The translations under genes and the position numbers were made by a program. 64,000 nucleotides of DNA from Massilia aquatica. Lineage in GTDB: Bacteria > Pseudomonadota > Gammaproteobacteria > Burkholderiales > Burkholderiaceae_D. The stretch lies in assembly GCF_011682045.1 (NCBI RefSeq), contig NZ_VVIW01000005.1, positions 124,001 through 188,000 of the forward strand, written 5' to 3'. Positions 7,451 to 17,042 of the stretch are shown one piece after another. The notes beneath the pieces are model-generated. The model saw nothing but the letters and a program-made list of their open reading frames with translations. It had not been told where the DNA came from and ran no database searches. Positions within the stretch are counted from its first letter, which is position 1. Every line of letters starts with the position of its first letter.

Positions 7451-9637
7451 TTAAAGTTTGGCTTTGGTGGCTTTGCCCGCTGCCGTGTCGAAGGTGCGCA
7501 GGCCGGCGCCGATCAGGGCCACCGGAACATCGAGCGCCCACGCCGCCGCCACCGCCGCCAGCACCGTTTCGGGATACTTCGCCGTGCCCGGTTTGAGCGT
7601 GGACATCGACAGCAGCACCGTTTCAAGCGCGCCGTCGCCGAGTACTACCTCCAGGCCGCGCATGAACACCGCGCGCTGGCCGGCGGCGCGGTGCGCCACG
7701 ATGACCGGCAGTTCCGGGTCGACCGCGTAGAAGATCACGCTGCCGTCGCACAGGCCAGCCAGTTCCGCCACGCGCGCATCGGCGCCGTTGAGGACCGCCG
7801 CGCCGTGCGGCAAAATCACGTCGACCTGGCTGCGGATCACGTTGGCCATGCCGTCGGCATCAATAATGTGGAAGTCGGCCAGCGCTTCCTGGCCATCCAT
7901 GTCGGTCACCACGCCAACCGTGCATTTGTCGTAGGCCAGGCCTTCGGACAGGATCATCTGCGCATTGCTCTCGAAAACAGCCGCTTCGACGGTGCGGTTG
8001 ATCAGCAGGCGCTGGCCGGCCTCGAAGGTCATGGCGTTCTCGCCCGAAACCTGGCGCTGGTCGAGGAACAGGCCCTGGCCGCTGACCACGCCGGTGTGCT
8101 TGCCGGTCAGGCTGACCAGGCAGCCGATCAGGCGCGCAATCAGGCTGGTGCCCCTGGTGCCGGTCACGCCGATGATGGGAATGCGTCCGCTGTCGCCTTC
8201 GGCGAACAGGTGCTCGATGATGGCCGTGCCGACCGGACGCGCCGCGCCCTGGCCGGGTTTCAGGTGGGCCAAGAGGCCCGGGCTGGCGTTGACTTCGATG
8301 ATGGCGCCGCGCTGCTCGTCGAGCGGGCGGGTGATGTCTTCGGCCACCAGGTCGATGCCGGCGATGTCCAGGCCGACGATGCGCGCGGCCAGTGCGGCGG
8401 CGTGCGCGATCGATGGGTGCACCAGGTCGGTGACGTCGATGGCGACGTTGCCGTTCGGCTGGATCAGCACCTTCTGGCCGGCCAGCGGCACCGAGTGCGC
8501 GCTCATGCCCTGGCGTTCGAGTTCGAGGATGATTTCGCCCGAGACGTCGGGCTTGACCGGGTTCAGTGGCGCGTCTTCGCCTTCGCCGCGGCGCGGGTCG
8601 GTGTTGATCTGGCTGTTGACCAGGGCGACGATGTCGCCCACGCCGTCGCCGGTGACCCAGAGCGACTCGCCCCTGGCCGCGGCGACCATGCGCGTGCCGA
8701 CCACCAGCAGGCGGTGTTCGTCGCCGGGAATGAAGCGCTCGACGATCACGCTGGCGCTGTCGCCTTTGCGCGCGGCCAGGTGGTAGGCTTTTTCGACGTC
8801 GGCCTGGGTCATCAGGTTGAGCGAGACGCCGCGTCCGTGGTTGCCGTCGTAGGGCTTGACGACCACCGGCACGCCGATGTCCTGCGCTTCTTCCCATGCT
8901 GCTTCCGCGCTGCGTACCAGGCTGCCCTCGGGCACCGGCACGCCGCACGATTGCAGCAGGGTCTTGGTCAGGTCCTTGTCGCTGGCGATGCTCTCGGCAA
9001 TGGCGCTGGTGCGGTCGGTTTCGGCGGTCCAGATGCGGCGCTGGGCGGCGCCGTGGCCAAGCTGCACCAGGTTGCCGTCGGTGAGGCGAATGAAGGGGAT
9101 CTTGCGTTCGGTGGCCGCTTCGACGATGTGCGCGGTGCTGGGACCTAAGCAGTGGCGGTCGACGATGTCTTTCAGTGTGGCGACGGCGGCATCCAGGTCG
9201 AACGGCGTGTCGTCGATGGCCGCCATGAGCAGCGCGCGGCCGGCGTCGAGCGCGGCCAGGCCGACTTGTTCCTGGCGCGTGCGGAAGGCCATCTTGTAGA
9301 CGCCGGCGACGCCGGTCGAGCGGGTCTTGCCGAAACCGGTGCGCATGCCTGCCAGGTTTTGCAGTTCAAGAACGACATGTTCGAGGATGTGGCCGGACCA
9401 GGTGCCTTCGCGCAGGCGCTCCAGGAAGCCGCCGCGCTCGCCCACGCCGCAGCGGTGTTCGACCAGACCCGGCAGCCAGGCGGTCAGGCGCTCGTACAGG
9501 CCGGGCAGCAGGTTCGACGGAAACTCTTCCAGTTCGCCAATATCCAGCCACGCCTCGATCACCGGGCGATAGGTCCAGATGTTGGGTCCGCGCAGGTGGC
9601 TGACCCGCAGCACACTGATTTCTTTCTTCTTTGTCAT
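7451..9637 (-). CDS. Second cyanophycin synthetase, CphA'-type, with degenerate Mur-ligase domain
   Basis: This 728-residue paralogue shares the N-terminal and ATP-grasp regions with the downstream CphA (VVKPYDGNHGRGV; IEVNASPGLLAH). The Mur-ligase P-loop is degraded. Where CphA has GTNGKTTT this protein has GTRGTSLI at residues 493-500, so the catalytic Lys is lost. The chain also ends before the Mur C-terminal lobe, lacking the GRFN and DYGHN segment. It could do only the ATP-grasp ligation, act as a regulatory partner, or use another substrate such as a dipeptide. Tandem cphA' plus cphA pairs are known in betaproteobacteria. The gene is divergent from an ABC transporter. Confidence 0.88.
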   Translation of the reverse strand: MTKKKEISVLRVSHLRGPNIWTYRPVIEAWLDIGELEEFPSNLLPGLYERLTAWLPGLVEHRCGVGERGGFLERLREGTWSGHILEHVVLELQNLAGMRTGFGKTRSTGVAGVYKMAFRTRQEQVGLAALDAGRALLMAAIDDTPFDLDAAVATLKDIVDRHCLGPSTAHIVEAATERKIPFIRLTDGNLVQLGHGAAQRRIWTAETDRTSAIAESIASDKDLTKTLLQSCGVPVPEGSLVRSAEAAWEEAQDIGVPVVVKPYDGNHGRGVSLNLMTQADVEKAYHLAARKGDSASVIVERFIPGDEHRLLVVGTRMVAAARGESLWVTGDGVGDIVALVNSQINTDPRRGEGEDAPLNPVKPDVSGEIILELERQGMSAHSVPLAGQKVLIQPNGNVAIDVTDLVHPSIAHAAALAARIVGLDIAGIDLVAEDITRPLDEQRGAIIEVNASPGLLAHLKPGQGAARPVGTAIIEHLFAEGDSGRIPIIGVTGTRGTSLIARLIGCLVSLTGKHTGVVSGQGLFLDQRQVSGENAMTFEAGQRLLINRTVEAAVFESNAQMILSEGLAYDKCTVGVVTDMDGQEALADFHIIDADGMANVIRSQVDVILPHGAAVLNGADARVAELAGLCDGSVIFYAVDPELPVIVAHRAAGQRAVFMRGLEVVLGDGALETVLLSMSTLKPGTAKYPETVLAAVAAAWALDVPVALIGAGLRTFDTAAGKATKAKL

Positions 9638-9899
9638 GTCGTTATTTCTTGATAACAGGCTTGGCGTTGTTCACGCCCTAAGACCTCGTGAGGCTTTTCG
9701 AAGCGCATCATGTTGTATACTTGCTAGAGACGAAGCTTACCGTGCTGAACCGATTTCTGCCAGTCTGGATTCCCGAACGCGTCGCGCGGGCCTGCTCCGC
9801 AGCATGCCGGTCCGGCGTCCCAGGGAGCCCTGCTGCTGGCGCCCACGTTGAACAATTTCCGCCCGTAAATTCGTGGCCCAGAGCCGGAACCGCACTACG

Positions 9900-12176
9900 A
9901 TGACAATCAATCCATCTGTTTCTCCTATGACGACGGGCACCGGCCCGCTTTCCCTGCCCGAACACTGGCAGGCTGACGTCGCTAAAAATCTTGCACCAGG
10001 GGAAAACGTTTTAAGTGGCGTCGAGGTTGACCTCGATGCCAAATTGCATTTCAAAAAAGGCCTGGTGGTGGTCACCAGTCGCCGTTTGCTGGCGCGCGCG
10101 CCGGGTGAAAGCGCGTGGCGCGAGTGGGCTTACCGTCCCGGACTGTCGCTCACGCACCACGATCACGCCGGTGTCGGCCATCTGCAATTGTTGGACGAAC
10201 AAGGTTTATTGACCTCCTGGCGCTTCACCCTGGGGCAGAACCTGCACGCGATCCGCGTGCTCGACCATTTCAGCGAGCAGCGCGACAGTTTCCTGAGCGG
10301 CTTGCCGGTGCAGTCGGCCGAGCAGGATGTGTGCCCGAGCTGCAAGGCGCCTTTGGCCCCGGGCCAGGATGAATGTCCGATCTGCACCAAGGTGCTGTAC
10401 ACGCCGCCGTCCACCTGGACCCTGTTCCGCCTGTGGCGCTTTGCCAAGCCGTACAGCGGGCAGCTCGGGCTCGGCTTCTTCCTGATGCTGGCCAGTACCG
10501 CGGCGCATATGATACCGCCGTATCTGACCATGCCGCTGATGGATAACGTGTTGATACCGTTCCAGAACGGGCAGCCGGTCGACCAGCAACTGGTGTGGAT
10601 GTACATGGCCGGCCTGTTCGGCTCGGCCGTGCTGGCCTGGCTGCTGGGCTGGGGCAAGACCTACGTGCTGGCGCTGGTGTCGGAACGCATGGGCGCCGAC
10701 CTGCGCTCGGCCACCTACGAACATTTGATGAAGCTGTCGCTGGAGTATTTCGGCGGCAAGCGCACCGGCGATCTGATGTCGCGCATCGGCAGCGGCAGTG
10801 ACCGCATCTGCGTGTTTTTATCCTTGCACCTGCTCGATTTCGCGTCGGACGTGCTGATGATTATCATGACCGGGGTGATCCTGTGTTCGATCAATCCGAT
10901 GCTGGCCGTGATTACCCTGGTGCCGCTGCCGTTTATCGCGTGGATGATTCACATCGTGCGCGACCGCCTGCGCACCGGCTTCGAGAAAATCGACCGGGTC
11001 TGGGGCGAAGTGACGAATGTGCTGGCCGATACCATTCCCGGCGTGCGCGTGGTGAAAGCCTTCGCCCAGGAACAGCGCGAAGCGACCCGTTTCCGCGATG
11101 CGAACAAACATAACCTGGCTGTCAACGATAAATTGAACCGGGTCTGGTCGCTGTTTTCGCCGACCGTGTCGTTCCTGACCGAGCTCGGTTTGCTGGTGGT
11201 GTGGGTATTCGGCATCTGGCTGGTATCGAACAAGAACATCACGGTCGGTGTGCTGACCTTGTTCATTACCTACAGCAGCCGGTTTTATGGCCGCCTCGAT
11301 TCGATGAGCCGCATTGTGTCGGTGACGCAGAAGTCGGCATCGGCCGCCAAGCGCATTTTCGATATTCTCGATCATGTATCGAGCGTTCCGGAGCCGGCCA
11401 ATCCGGTCAAGCTCGACAAGATCGAAGGGCGCATCGATTTGCGCGAAGTCGGTTTCCGTTACGGCAACCGGGCGGTCAATCGCGGTATTACGCTCAATAT
11501 CAAGGCGGGTGAATTCGTCGGCCTGGTGGGGCATAGCGGATCGGGCAAGAGCACCCTGGTCAATCTGATCTGCCGTTTTTATGATGTGTCGGAAGGCGCG
11601 ATTTTGCTCGATGGCGTCGATATCCGCTCGTTCGCCGTGTCGGATTACCGCAAGAATATCGGGCTGGTGCTGCAGGAGCCGTTTTTGTTCTTCGGCACCA
11701 TCGCCGAAAATATCGCCTACGGCAAGCCGCATGCGACGCGCGAAGAAATCATTTCCTCGGCGCGCGCGGCGCATGCGCACGAATTCATTTTGCGCCTGCC
11801 GCAGGGATACGATTCGATGGTGGGCGAGCGCGGGCAGGGCTTGTCGGGCGGCGAACGCCAGCGCATTTCGATTGCGCGCGCCTTGCTGATCGACCCGCGC
11901 ATCCTGATCATGGATGAAGCGACTTCGTCGGTCGATTCGGAAACCGAAAAAGAAATCCAGAAAGCGCTCGATAACCTGGTGCAGGGCCGCACCACGATCG
12001 CCATTGCGCACCGTTTGTCGACCTTGCACCGGGCCGACCGCCTGGTGGTGCTGGACCGCGGGGTGGTCATGGAAGAGGGTAGCCACGACGAATTGATGGC
12101 GCGTGAAGGCGCGTATTTCCGGCTGTACGAAGCGCAGGCGCGCAACGTCGATACGGATATGGACGACAGGGAGTAA
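9900..12176 (+). CDS. Cyanophycin metabolism-associated ABC transporter (fused permease and ATPase)
   Basis: This is an ABC exporter-type half transporter of about 758 residues. A soluble N-terminal region of about 160 residues comes first. It includes a zinc-ribbon-like [18 protein letters not shown] segment. Six membrane helices and a C-terminal nucleotide-binding domain follow. That domain has Walker [10 protein letters not shown] (about 544-552), signature LSGGERQR and Walker [10 protein letters not shown]. The substrate is unknown. Divergence from the cyanophycin synthetases and the adjoining DUF1854 gene match a conserved neighbourhood for which the family is named. An upstream in-frame GTG at 9873 is an alternative start; neither start has a clear ribosome site. 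Confidence 0.88.
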   Translation: MTINPSVSPMTTGTGPLSLPEHWQADVAKNLAPGENVLSGVEVDLDAKLHFKKGLVVVTSRRLLARAPGESAWREWAYRPGLSLTHHDHAGVGHLQLLDEQGLLTSWRFTLGQNLHAIRVLDHFSEQRDSFLSGLPVQSAEQDVCPSCKAPLAPGQDECPICTKVLYTPPSTWTLFRLWRFAKPYSGQLGLGFFLMLASTAAHMIPPYLTMPLMDNVLIPFQNGQPVDQQLVWMYMAGLFGSAVLAWLLGWGKTYVLALVSERMGADLRSATYEHLMKLSLEYFGGKRTGDLMSRIGSGSDRICVFLSLHLLDFASDVLMIIMTGVILCSINPMLAVITLVPLPFIAWMIHIVRDRLRTGFEKIDRVWGEVTNVLADTIPGVRVVKAFAQEQREATRFRDANKHNLAVNDKLNRVWSLFSPTVSFLTELGLLVVWVFGIWLVSNKNITVGVLTLFITYSSRFYGRLDSMSRIVSVTQKSASAAKRIFDILDHVSSVPEPANPVKLDKIEGRIDLREVGFRYGNRAVNRGITLNIKAGEFVGLVGHSGSGKSTLVNLICRFYDVSEGAILLDGVDIRSFAVSDYRKNIGLVLQEPFLFFGTIAENIAYGKPHATREEIISSARAAHAHEFILRLPQGYDSMVGERGQGLSGGERQRISIARALLIDPRILIMDEATSSVDSETEKEIQKALDNLVQGRTTIAIAHRLSTLHRADRLVVLDRGVVMEEGSHDELMAREGAYFRLYEAQARNVDTDMDDRE

Positions 12177-12658
12177 TGATGGCAGCAGCAGCGAGCTCGG
12201 TATTTACATTAAGCCGCGACAGTTTCGGCAAATTGACGTTGACGGCACAAGACGGCGAAGTCCATGTGGGCGTGTCGCCGGTGCGGGCATTCCCGATCCA
12301 GGCGCCGGACCAGGGTATTTCGATGGTGCTTTCGAATGGCAAGGAAGTCGGCTGGATCGACAGTCTGGCGGCACTGCCAGCGGCAATCCGCGAATTGGTG
12401 CAAGATGATCTCGATGGGCGCGAATTCATGCCGGTGATTCACCATATTGTCAGTGTCAGCAGTTTTGCCACGCCGTGCACATGGGAAGTGAAGACCGACC
12501 GGGGCGATACCGCGTTTACGCTCAAGGGCGAAGAAGATATCCGCCGGATTGGCGATGCGTCGCTGCTGGTGGCCGATAATCACGGCATCCAGTTTCTGAT
12601 CCGGGATATGTTCACCATCGACAAGCACAGCCGGAAGATTCTCGACCGGTTTTTATGA
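12176..12658 (+). CDS. Cyanophycin metabolism-associated DUF1854 family protein
   Basis: The 160-residue soluble protein fits DUF1854. It is rich in beta-strand-like segments and contains SNGKEVGWIDSLAALP, FMPVIHHIVSVSSFATPCTW, a stretch around DRGDTAFTLKGEEDIRR, and DNHGIQFLIRDM near the C-terminus. Its ATG overlaps the stop codon of the ABC transporter by one base (TAATG), indicating translational coupling. The biochemical role is unknown. Pairing with the transporter suggests it is a cytosolic partner or regulator of that protein. No signal peptide is seen. Confidence 0.85.
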   Translation: MMAAAASSVFTLSRDSFGKLTLTAQDGEVHVGVSPVRAFPIQAPDQGISMVLSNGKEVGWIDSLAALPAAIRELVQDDLDGREFMPVIHHIVSVSSFATPCTWEVKTDRGDTAFTLKGEEDIRRIGDASLLVADNHGIQFLIRDMFTIDKHSRKILDRFL

Positions 12659-12679
12659 TGGCGTTTTGACGGAGATTGC

Positions 12680-12982
12680 ATGCACTATTTGTTATGTTAC
12701 GACCTGGCCCCGGATTATCTTGAAACACGCGGAAAATACCGCAACGAACACCTGAAACTGGCGTGGGAAGCGCAGGAACGCGGCGAACTGATCATGGGCG
12801 GCGCGTTTTCCGATCCGGCCGATATGTCGGTGCTGTTCTTCCAGAGCGAGTCGCCGGCGGTCATTGAGGCGTTCGTCAAAGCCGATCCGTACATGATCCA
12901 CGGCGTGGTGACCGGGTATACAATCCGGCAGTGGAATACAGTGGTTGGCACGGATGCTTTTACACCGCTGCGGCCTGAGTAA
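12680..12982 (+). CDS. YciI family protein
   Basis: This 100-residue protein has a ferredoxin-like YciI fold. It starts MHYLLCYDLAPDYLETRG and has the conserved His in NEHLKLAWEAQERGEL, with GGAFSDPADMSVLFF and the KADPYMIHGVVTGYTIRQW ending. YciI proteins are small dimeric enzymes or ligand-binding proteins without an agreed reaction. The gene follows the DUF1854 gene by 21 bp, so it may be in the same transcript. There is no other sign of a cyanophycin role. Confidence 0.85.
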   Translation: MHYLLCYDLAPDYLETRGKYRNEHLKLAWEAQERGELIMGGAFSDPADMSVLFFQSESPAVIEAFVKADPYMIHGVVTGYTIRQWNTVVGTDAFTPLRPE

Positions 12983-12990
12983 CCTCCGTC

Positions 12991-13010
12991 GTTCCCGCGA
13001 AGGCGGGAAC
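12991..13010. repeat. REP-like palindrome
   Basis: gttcccgcgaaggcgggaac is an 8-bp stem with a 4-base loop in the gap between the YciI and patatin genes. Related palindromes occur at 34060-34079 and 36561-36586, all intergenic, so this is a dispersed repeat family that could also act as a weak terminator. Confidence 0.6.
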
Positions 13011-13041
13011 CCATAGCACGCTTGAATCCACCTGCAAACCC

Positions 13042-15234
13042 ATGCGCGCCTTCCACGCCTCCGTCTTCCTCCTCCTCGCCGTCTTCCACGCCACCGCCCT
13101 CGCCGCCGATCCTCCCCGCCGCCCTAAAATCGGCCTGGTGTTGTCCGGCGGCGGCGCGCGCGGGGTGGCCCACATTGGCGTGCTCAAAGTCCTCGAAGCC
13201 ATGCGCATCCCGGTCGACTACGTGGTCGGCACCAGCATGGGCTCGATCGTGGCCGGCGCCTACGCCATGGGCAACCGCCCGGACGAGCTGGAAAAGCGCA
13301 TCGCTGCCGTGGAATGGAACAATGTCCTCACCGACAGCCCACCGCGCCTGGAGCGCTCCACCTACGCCAAGGCGACCGAGCGCAAGAACATCGTCAGCGG
13401 CGAGATCGGCTTTTCCGACGCCGAAATGCGCCTGCCGCGCGGCCTGAACTACGGCCAGCAGATCGAATTCTTCTTCAACACCCTGGCCGCCAGAACCGGC
13501 GACGTCACCCACTTCGACGAGCTCGACATTCCCTTCCGCGCGATTGCCACCGATATCGAAAACGGCAAGATGGTCGTGCTCGAACGCGGCGGCATCGCGC
13601 GCGCGATGCGGGCCAGCATGTCGGTGCCGGGCGTGTTCGCCCCGGTCGAGATCGACGACCGCGCGCTGCTCGACGGCGGGCTGGTGCGCAACCTGCCGGT
13701 CGACGTGGCGCGCTCGATGGGGGCCGACATCATCATCGCCGTCAACCTCGGCACGCCCTTGCTCAAGCGCGACAAGATCGTGTCGGCCTTCGGCGTGGGC
13801 CAGCAGATGCTCAACATCCTCACCGAGCAGAACGTCGAAGCGTCGCTGCGCGAACTGACAGCGAAAGACGTGCTGATCCTGCCGCAACTGGGCGACTTCA
13901 GCGCCGCTGATTTTGAAAATTCCGCCAGGACCATCAACATGGGCGAGGCCGCCGCGCGCGTGGTGGCCGACCGGCTGGCGCCGCTGGCCTTGTCCGAGGC
14001 CGACTTCAAGGCGCACCTGGCGGCGCGCGCGGCGCGCCATCCGGCGGTGGTCAAGGTCAATTCGGTGCGTATCGATACCAAACAGCTGAAAAATGTCAGC
14101 GAGAGTTTCATCAACCGCAAATTTTCCATCAAACCGGGCCAGGCATTCAGCACGGCGGAACTGCACGCGAATATGAACAGCCTGTATTCGACGGGCGACT
14201 TCGAAAACGTCACGCACCGTTTCGAGCATGGTCCGGACGGGCGTACCCTGGTGATCGAACCGGTCGAAAAGGAATGGGGGCCGAATTACCTGCAAGCCGG
14301 GGTCAGATTATCGACCGACCTGGCCGGCGAAAGCGACTTTACGATTCTATTGGCGCATCGCGGCAAATGGCTGACGCGCTCGGGTCTCGAATGGCGCAAT
14401 ACCGTCTCGCTCGGGCAGGTCAATTCGTTCACCTCGCAGCTGTATCAACCGCTTGGCGGAGAAAGCCGCTGGTACGTGGCACCGTCGCTGCGTTTTTCGC
14501 AGAATAAGGATAACCTGATCATCAACGACAAGGCGGTGGCCACCTACAGCGCCAAGCAAGCCTCCATCGGCATCGACCTGGTCAATCACGTGGATGACGA
14601 CAGCACTTTCAAGGTGGGCCTGGAACGCGGTACCGAACGGTCGGACCCGAGTATCGGCGTGTCGCAGCTGACCACCGAGAAAAGCCAGATCGGCGTGGTC
14701 AAGTTCGAATATGTGCAGGACCGGCTGGACGACTGGGTGTTTCCATCGACGGGCAACTACAGCTTTGTCAATGCGCGCATTGCCCCGACTTCAGTCGGCG
14801 CCACGGTCGAATACAAGCGGCTCGAAATGGGCCACGAGATGGCCTGGAACAGGGGCCCGCACCGGTTCAGCGTGGCCGGACGGGCCGGTCATTTGTGGGG
14901 CGATGATTTACCGCTGATGGAACTGTTTTCGCTGGGAGGTTTTTTGAACCTGTCCGGCTACCAGGCGCGCCAGTTCCTAGGTGGCGATTATCTGTTCGGG
15001 CGCGGTGTGTACACGCGCAAAATGACTTTGCTGGGAATGCGCAGTGTGTACCTGGGCGGTTCGGTCGAACTGGGCAAGATGACGCGGCGCTTGAATGGCG
15101 ATCAGATGGAGCGGGCGCAGTTTGCCGGTTCCATGTTTGGCGCAGTCAATACCGCGCTTGGGCCGTTCACCGTGGCGGTCGGCGTTGGCGAACGAGGCAA
15201 TCAGACCTTTTATCTGTTTTTCGGCAAGCCGTGA
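13042..15234 (+). CDS. Patatin-like phospholipase with POTRA and beta-barrel (PlpD-type Vd autotransporter)
   Basis: The 730-residue protein has a signal peptide (cleavage near residue 22, ALAA). A patatin lipase domain follows, with oxyanion motif GGGARG, nucleophile Ser65 in GTSMG and catalytic Asp211 in DGG. After a linker there is a POTRA-like region (about 335-400) and a C-terminal Omp85-like 16-strand barrel. This order defines type Vd secretion systems such as Pseudomonas PlpD, in which the barrel presents the lipase outside the cell. Length and domain order match PlpD. The gene appears to be a single transcription unit. Confidence 0.9.
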   Translation: MRAFHASVFLLLAVFHATALAADPPRRPKIGLVLSGGGARGVAHIGVLKVLEAMRIPVDYVVGTSMGSIVAGAYAMGNRPDELEKRIAAVEWNNVLTDSPPRLERSTYAKATERKNIVSGEIGFSDAEMRLPRGLNYGQQIEFFFNTLAARTGDVTHFDELDIPFRAIATDIENGKMVVLERGGIARAMRASMSVPGVFAPVEIDDRALLDGGLVRNLPVDVARSMGADIIIAVNLGTPLLKRDKIVSAFGVGQQMLNILTEQNVEASLRELTAKDVLILPQLGDFSAADFENSARTINMGEAAARVVADRLAPLALSEADFKAHLAARAARHPAVVKVNSVRIDTKQLKNVSESFINRKFSIKPGQAFSTAELHANMNSLYSTGDFENVTHRFEHGPDGRTLVIEPVEKEWGPNYLQAGVRLSTDLAGESDFTILLAHRGKWLTRSGLEWRNTVSLGQVNSFTSQLYQPLGGESRWYVAPSLRFSQNKDNLIINDKAVATYSAKQASIGIDLVNHVDDDSTFKVGLERGTERSDPSIGVSQLTTEKSQIGVVKFEYVQDRLDDWVFPSTGNYSFVNARIAPTSVGATVEYKRLEMGHEMAWNRGPHRFSVAGRAGHLWGDDLPLMELFSLGGFLNLSGYQARQFLGGDYLFGRGVYTRKMTLLGMRSVYLGGSVELGKMTRRLNGDQMERAQFAGSMFGAVNTALGPFTVAVGVGERGNQTFYLFFGKP

Positions 15235-15285
15235 ATACGATCCGTATCGAGATCGCGGCGCCGTGGGCGCGGGGCAGATATCAGG

Positions 15286-16632
15286 CTAGCGGGCGGGCAT
15301 CCGATCAAGTGCCCTCGCTGCGTCGAGAAGTCCACTCAGAATCTTGTCGGCGACCTCTTCCGAAAATCCGGCGGGAAGGTCGGCGTGGATCTTGGCTACG
15401 ACCGCAGGTGTGCGGGCAATGAAGTCTTGCAGCAACGGCTCGGCGCTGTCGCCGTAGCCAACCTTCTTCGCAGTGCTATTGAAGTGCCGCCGCATGATGT
15501 TGCGCGCCACGTAGTGCCGATTCTTCCCGAGCAGGGCCATCGCCATCTTGATGTCATGGTCTGCCCACTGGCCAGGCCCATTGCCGATAATGGGATAAGC
15601 CGACATCACGTCATAGATGGGCGTCAGCTTGAAACGGCCCTCGCCGGCGAGCAGCTGGATGCTGAAGTTTTTGGCGTGGCCATCGGGAGCGCGCAGCATC
15701 CAGAACAGCAGTTGCGAGGCCATGAGCGTGCGCATGTCTGTAACGGCTTGTTGCGATTGCTGCAAGAGAGTGAACATCTGCTGCAAGCCTGGACCACCTT
15801 CACTTTCATATTTCACCAGCGGCGAGCTGCCGGTGGCCTGGCAGAAGTCTTCCTGGACAAGGCGGAACAGCTGCTTGCCGTTGGCCGACAGCGCACGGTC
15901 GAAACGCTCGACGACGAGCACCCGCTGCGAGCCAAACGTCGCAATCTCGGCGTTCGCTGTGGGCAGTCCATACTCCTTGAACAGGCGCAGGCATAACCAC
16001 TCGTTATCGACCGACGTGGAGAAGTCCGCCTTGCGACCGCCGACCATTCCGATCGGCAGCTTGAAGATATGCGTCGTCGGTGTAGCGCCACGCGGCTTGA
16101 GCCATTGACCATCCCACCACAAGAAAGCGTCCTTCTCCTGCGCGCCGGCCAGGGAAATCCGGAAGTCGTCGTCGGGATCCTGTGGAACGCCGTACTGGGC
16201 CGGGCTAACCACTTCAATCAGGTGCCGTTCGATGTCTTCTTCGTTCACTGCGATGCCGTCAACCTCGGCAAGTCCTTCCGGTTCAATGCCTTCGGGCAGG
16301 AACTGCAATGCGCCCACGCAGTCGCGGCCAATGGCCTCGAGAAGGTCGAACGCTTCGATAGAGCCTGTCCTGAACCGGGCCGCAACACGTTTGCGGATAC
16401 TGTCACTGTCCGGAAGCAGGCCATCGAAATAGTGCGAGACGCTGGCTCCCTTGAGCGGCTCGTTATGCAGATTGAACGGCATCGACAGCGAGATTGGTCG
16501 TCCACGCTCGGAGCTGCGCCAGGCGGTGTCGTACTGAAGCTCGGAGTCTCCTTTACCATTGACCGTCCAGCGGCCAACGTAATCCCCATTGGCCCAGAGA
16601 TGCAGTGTTTGGCTGTGCGAGTGGCGGCCCAT
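15286..16632 (-). CDS. hipA: HipA family serine/threonine kinase toxin
   Basis: HipA toxins phosphorylate translation targets such as glutamyl-tRNA synthetase and induce persistence. The 448-residue protein has the N-terminal HipA couple domain, the SLAGAQEKDAFLWW loop, VERFDR, the kinase motif DGHAKNFSI with catalytic Asp and Asn, and metal-binding YDVMSAY. All key residues appear intact. The ATG at 16632 follows the hipB stop by 2 bases and has GGAG 8 bases upstream. A GTG at 16641 would instead overlap hipB. The order, antitoxin first and then toxin, is the usual one. Confidence 0.9.
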   Translation of the reverse strand: MGRHSHSQTLHLWANGDYVGRWTVNGKGDSELQYDTAWRSSERGRPISLSMPFNLHNEPLKGASVSHYFDGLLPDSDSIRKRVAARFRTGSIEAFDLLEAIGRDCVGALQFLPEGIEPEGLAEVDGIAVNEEDIERHLIEVVSPAQYGVPQDPDDDFRISLAGAQEKDAFLWWDGQWLKPRGATPTTHIFKLPIGMVGGRKADFSTSVDNEWLCLRLFKEYGLPTANAEIATFGSQRVLVVERFDRALSANGKQLFRLVQEDFCQATGSSPLVKYESEGGPGLQQMFTLLQQSQQAVTDMRTLMASQLLFWMLRAPDGHAKNFSIQLLAGEGRFKLTPIYDVMSAYPIIGNGPGQWADHDIKMAMALLGKNRHYVARNIMRRHFNSTAKKVGYGDSAEPLLQDFIARTPAVVAKIHADLPAGFSEEVADKILSGLLDAARALDRMPAR

Positions 16633-16634
16633 GC

Positions 16635-16898
16635 TTACCACTCCGCCGAGATGCTTACAACAGAGGTATCCCGCTCGCCCAGGCGAAGCTCCAGTTCAAG
16701 TGCCGAGCACCAGCTGAGGAGTTGCTTGACGCTGATATCGTCAGGATGTTTCTCAAGGTATGAGATGCGATTCTGGCTCAAGCCGACACGACTCGCTACC
16801 GCCGCCTGGGTGAGCATACGCCGTTTGCGGGTCGATACGAGCAGCAGACCGAGCTGGGGCGCGGTGAGGAGAAGATGGGGAGTGGGCGAGAAAGCCAT
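16635..16898 (-). CDS. hipB: HipB-like XRE-family antitoxin
   Basis: An 87-residue DNA-binding protein with a helix-turn-helix around TQAAVASRVGLSQNRISYLE. It should neutralise HipA and repress the operon. The upstream region carries four evenly spaced operator-like palindromes (16908-17002), the nearest only 9 bp before the ATG, which fits autoregulation. The sequence before the start has no strong ribosome site. The hipB stop and the hipA start are almost contiguous. Confidence 0.88.
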   Translation of the reverse strand: MAFSPTPHLLLTAPQLGLLLVSTRKRRMLTQAAVASRVGLSQNRISYLEKHPDDISVKQLLSWCSALELELRLGERDTSVVSISAEW

Positions 16899-16907
16899 GG
16901 GAGAAAA

Positions 16908-17002
16908 TATCCGTCATTCAGATAGATTCATTTTATCTGAATAACGGCTAAAGTCAATTTAGCCGAATGACAGCTAAATGCTATTTAGCCGGATGACGGA
17001 TA
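16908..17002 (-). promoter_or_regulatory. Four phased HipB operators upstream of hipBA
   Basis: Four 17-bp sites of the form TA(T/G)C-N9-G(A/C)TA lie at 16908-16924, 16934-16950, 16960-16976 and 16986-17002. Each starts exactly 26 bp after the one before. The half-sites TATC and GATA match the core of the E. coli HipB operator (TATCC-N8-GGATA). The spacing of about 2.5 helical turns puts successive dimers on alternating faces. The hipBA promoter must lie within or beside this array. Confidence 0.75.
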
Positions 17003-17042
17003 AATCTGGGGCAATGGCGACGCTGCCCGATCTCCGGGGCGC

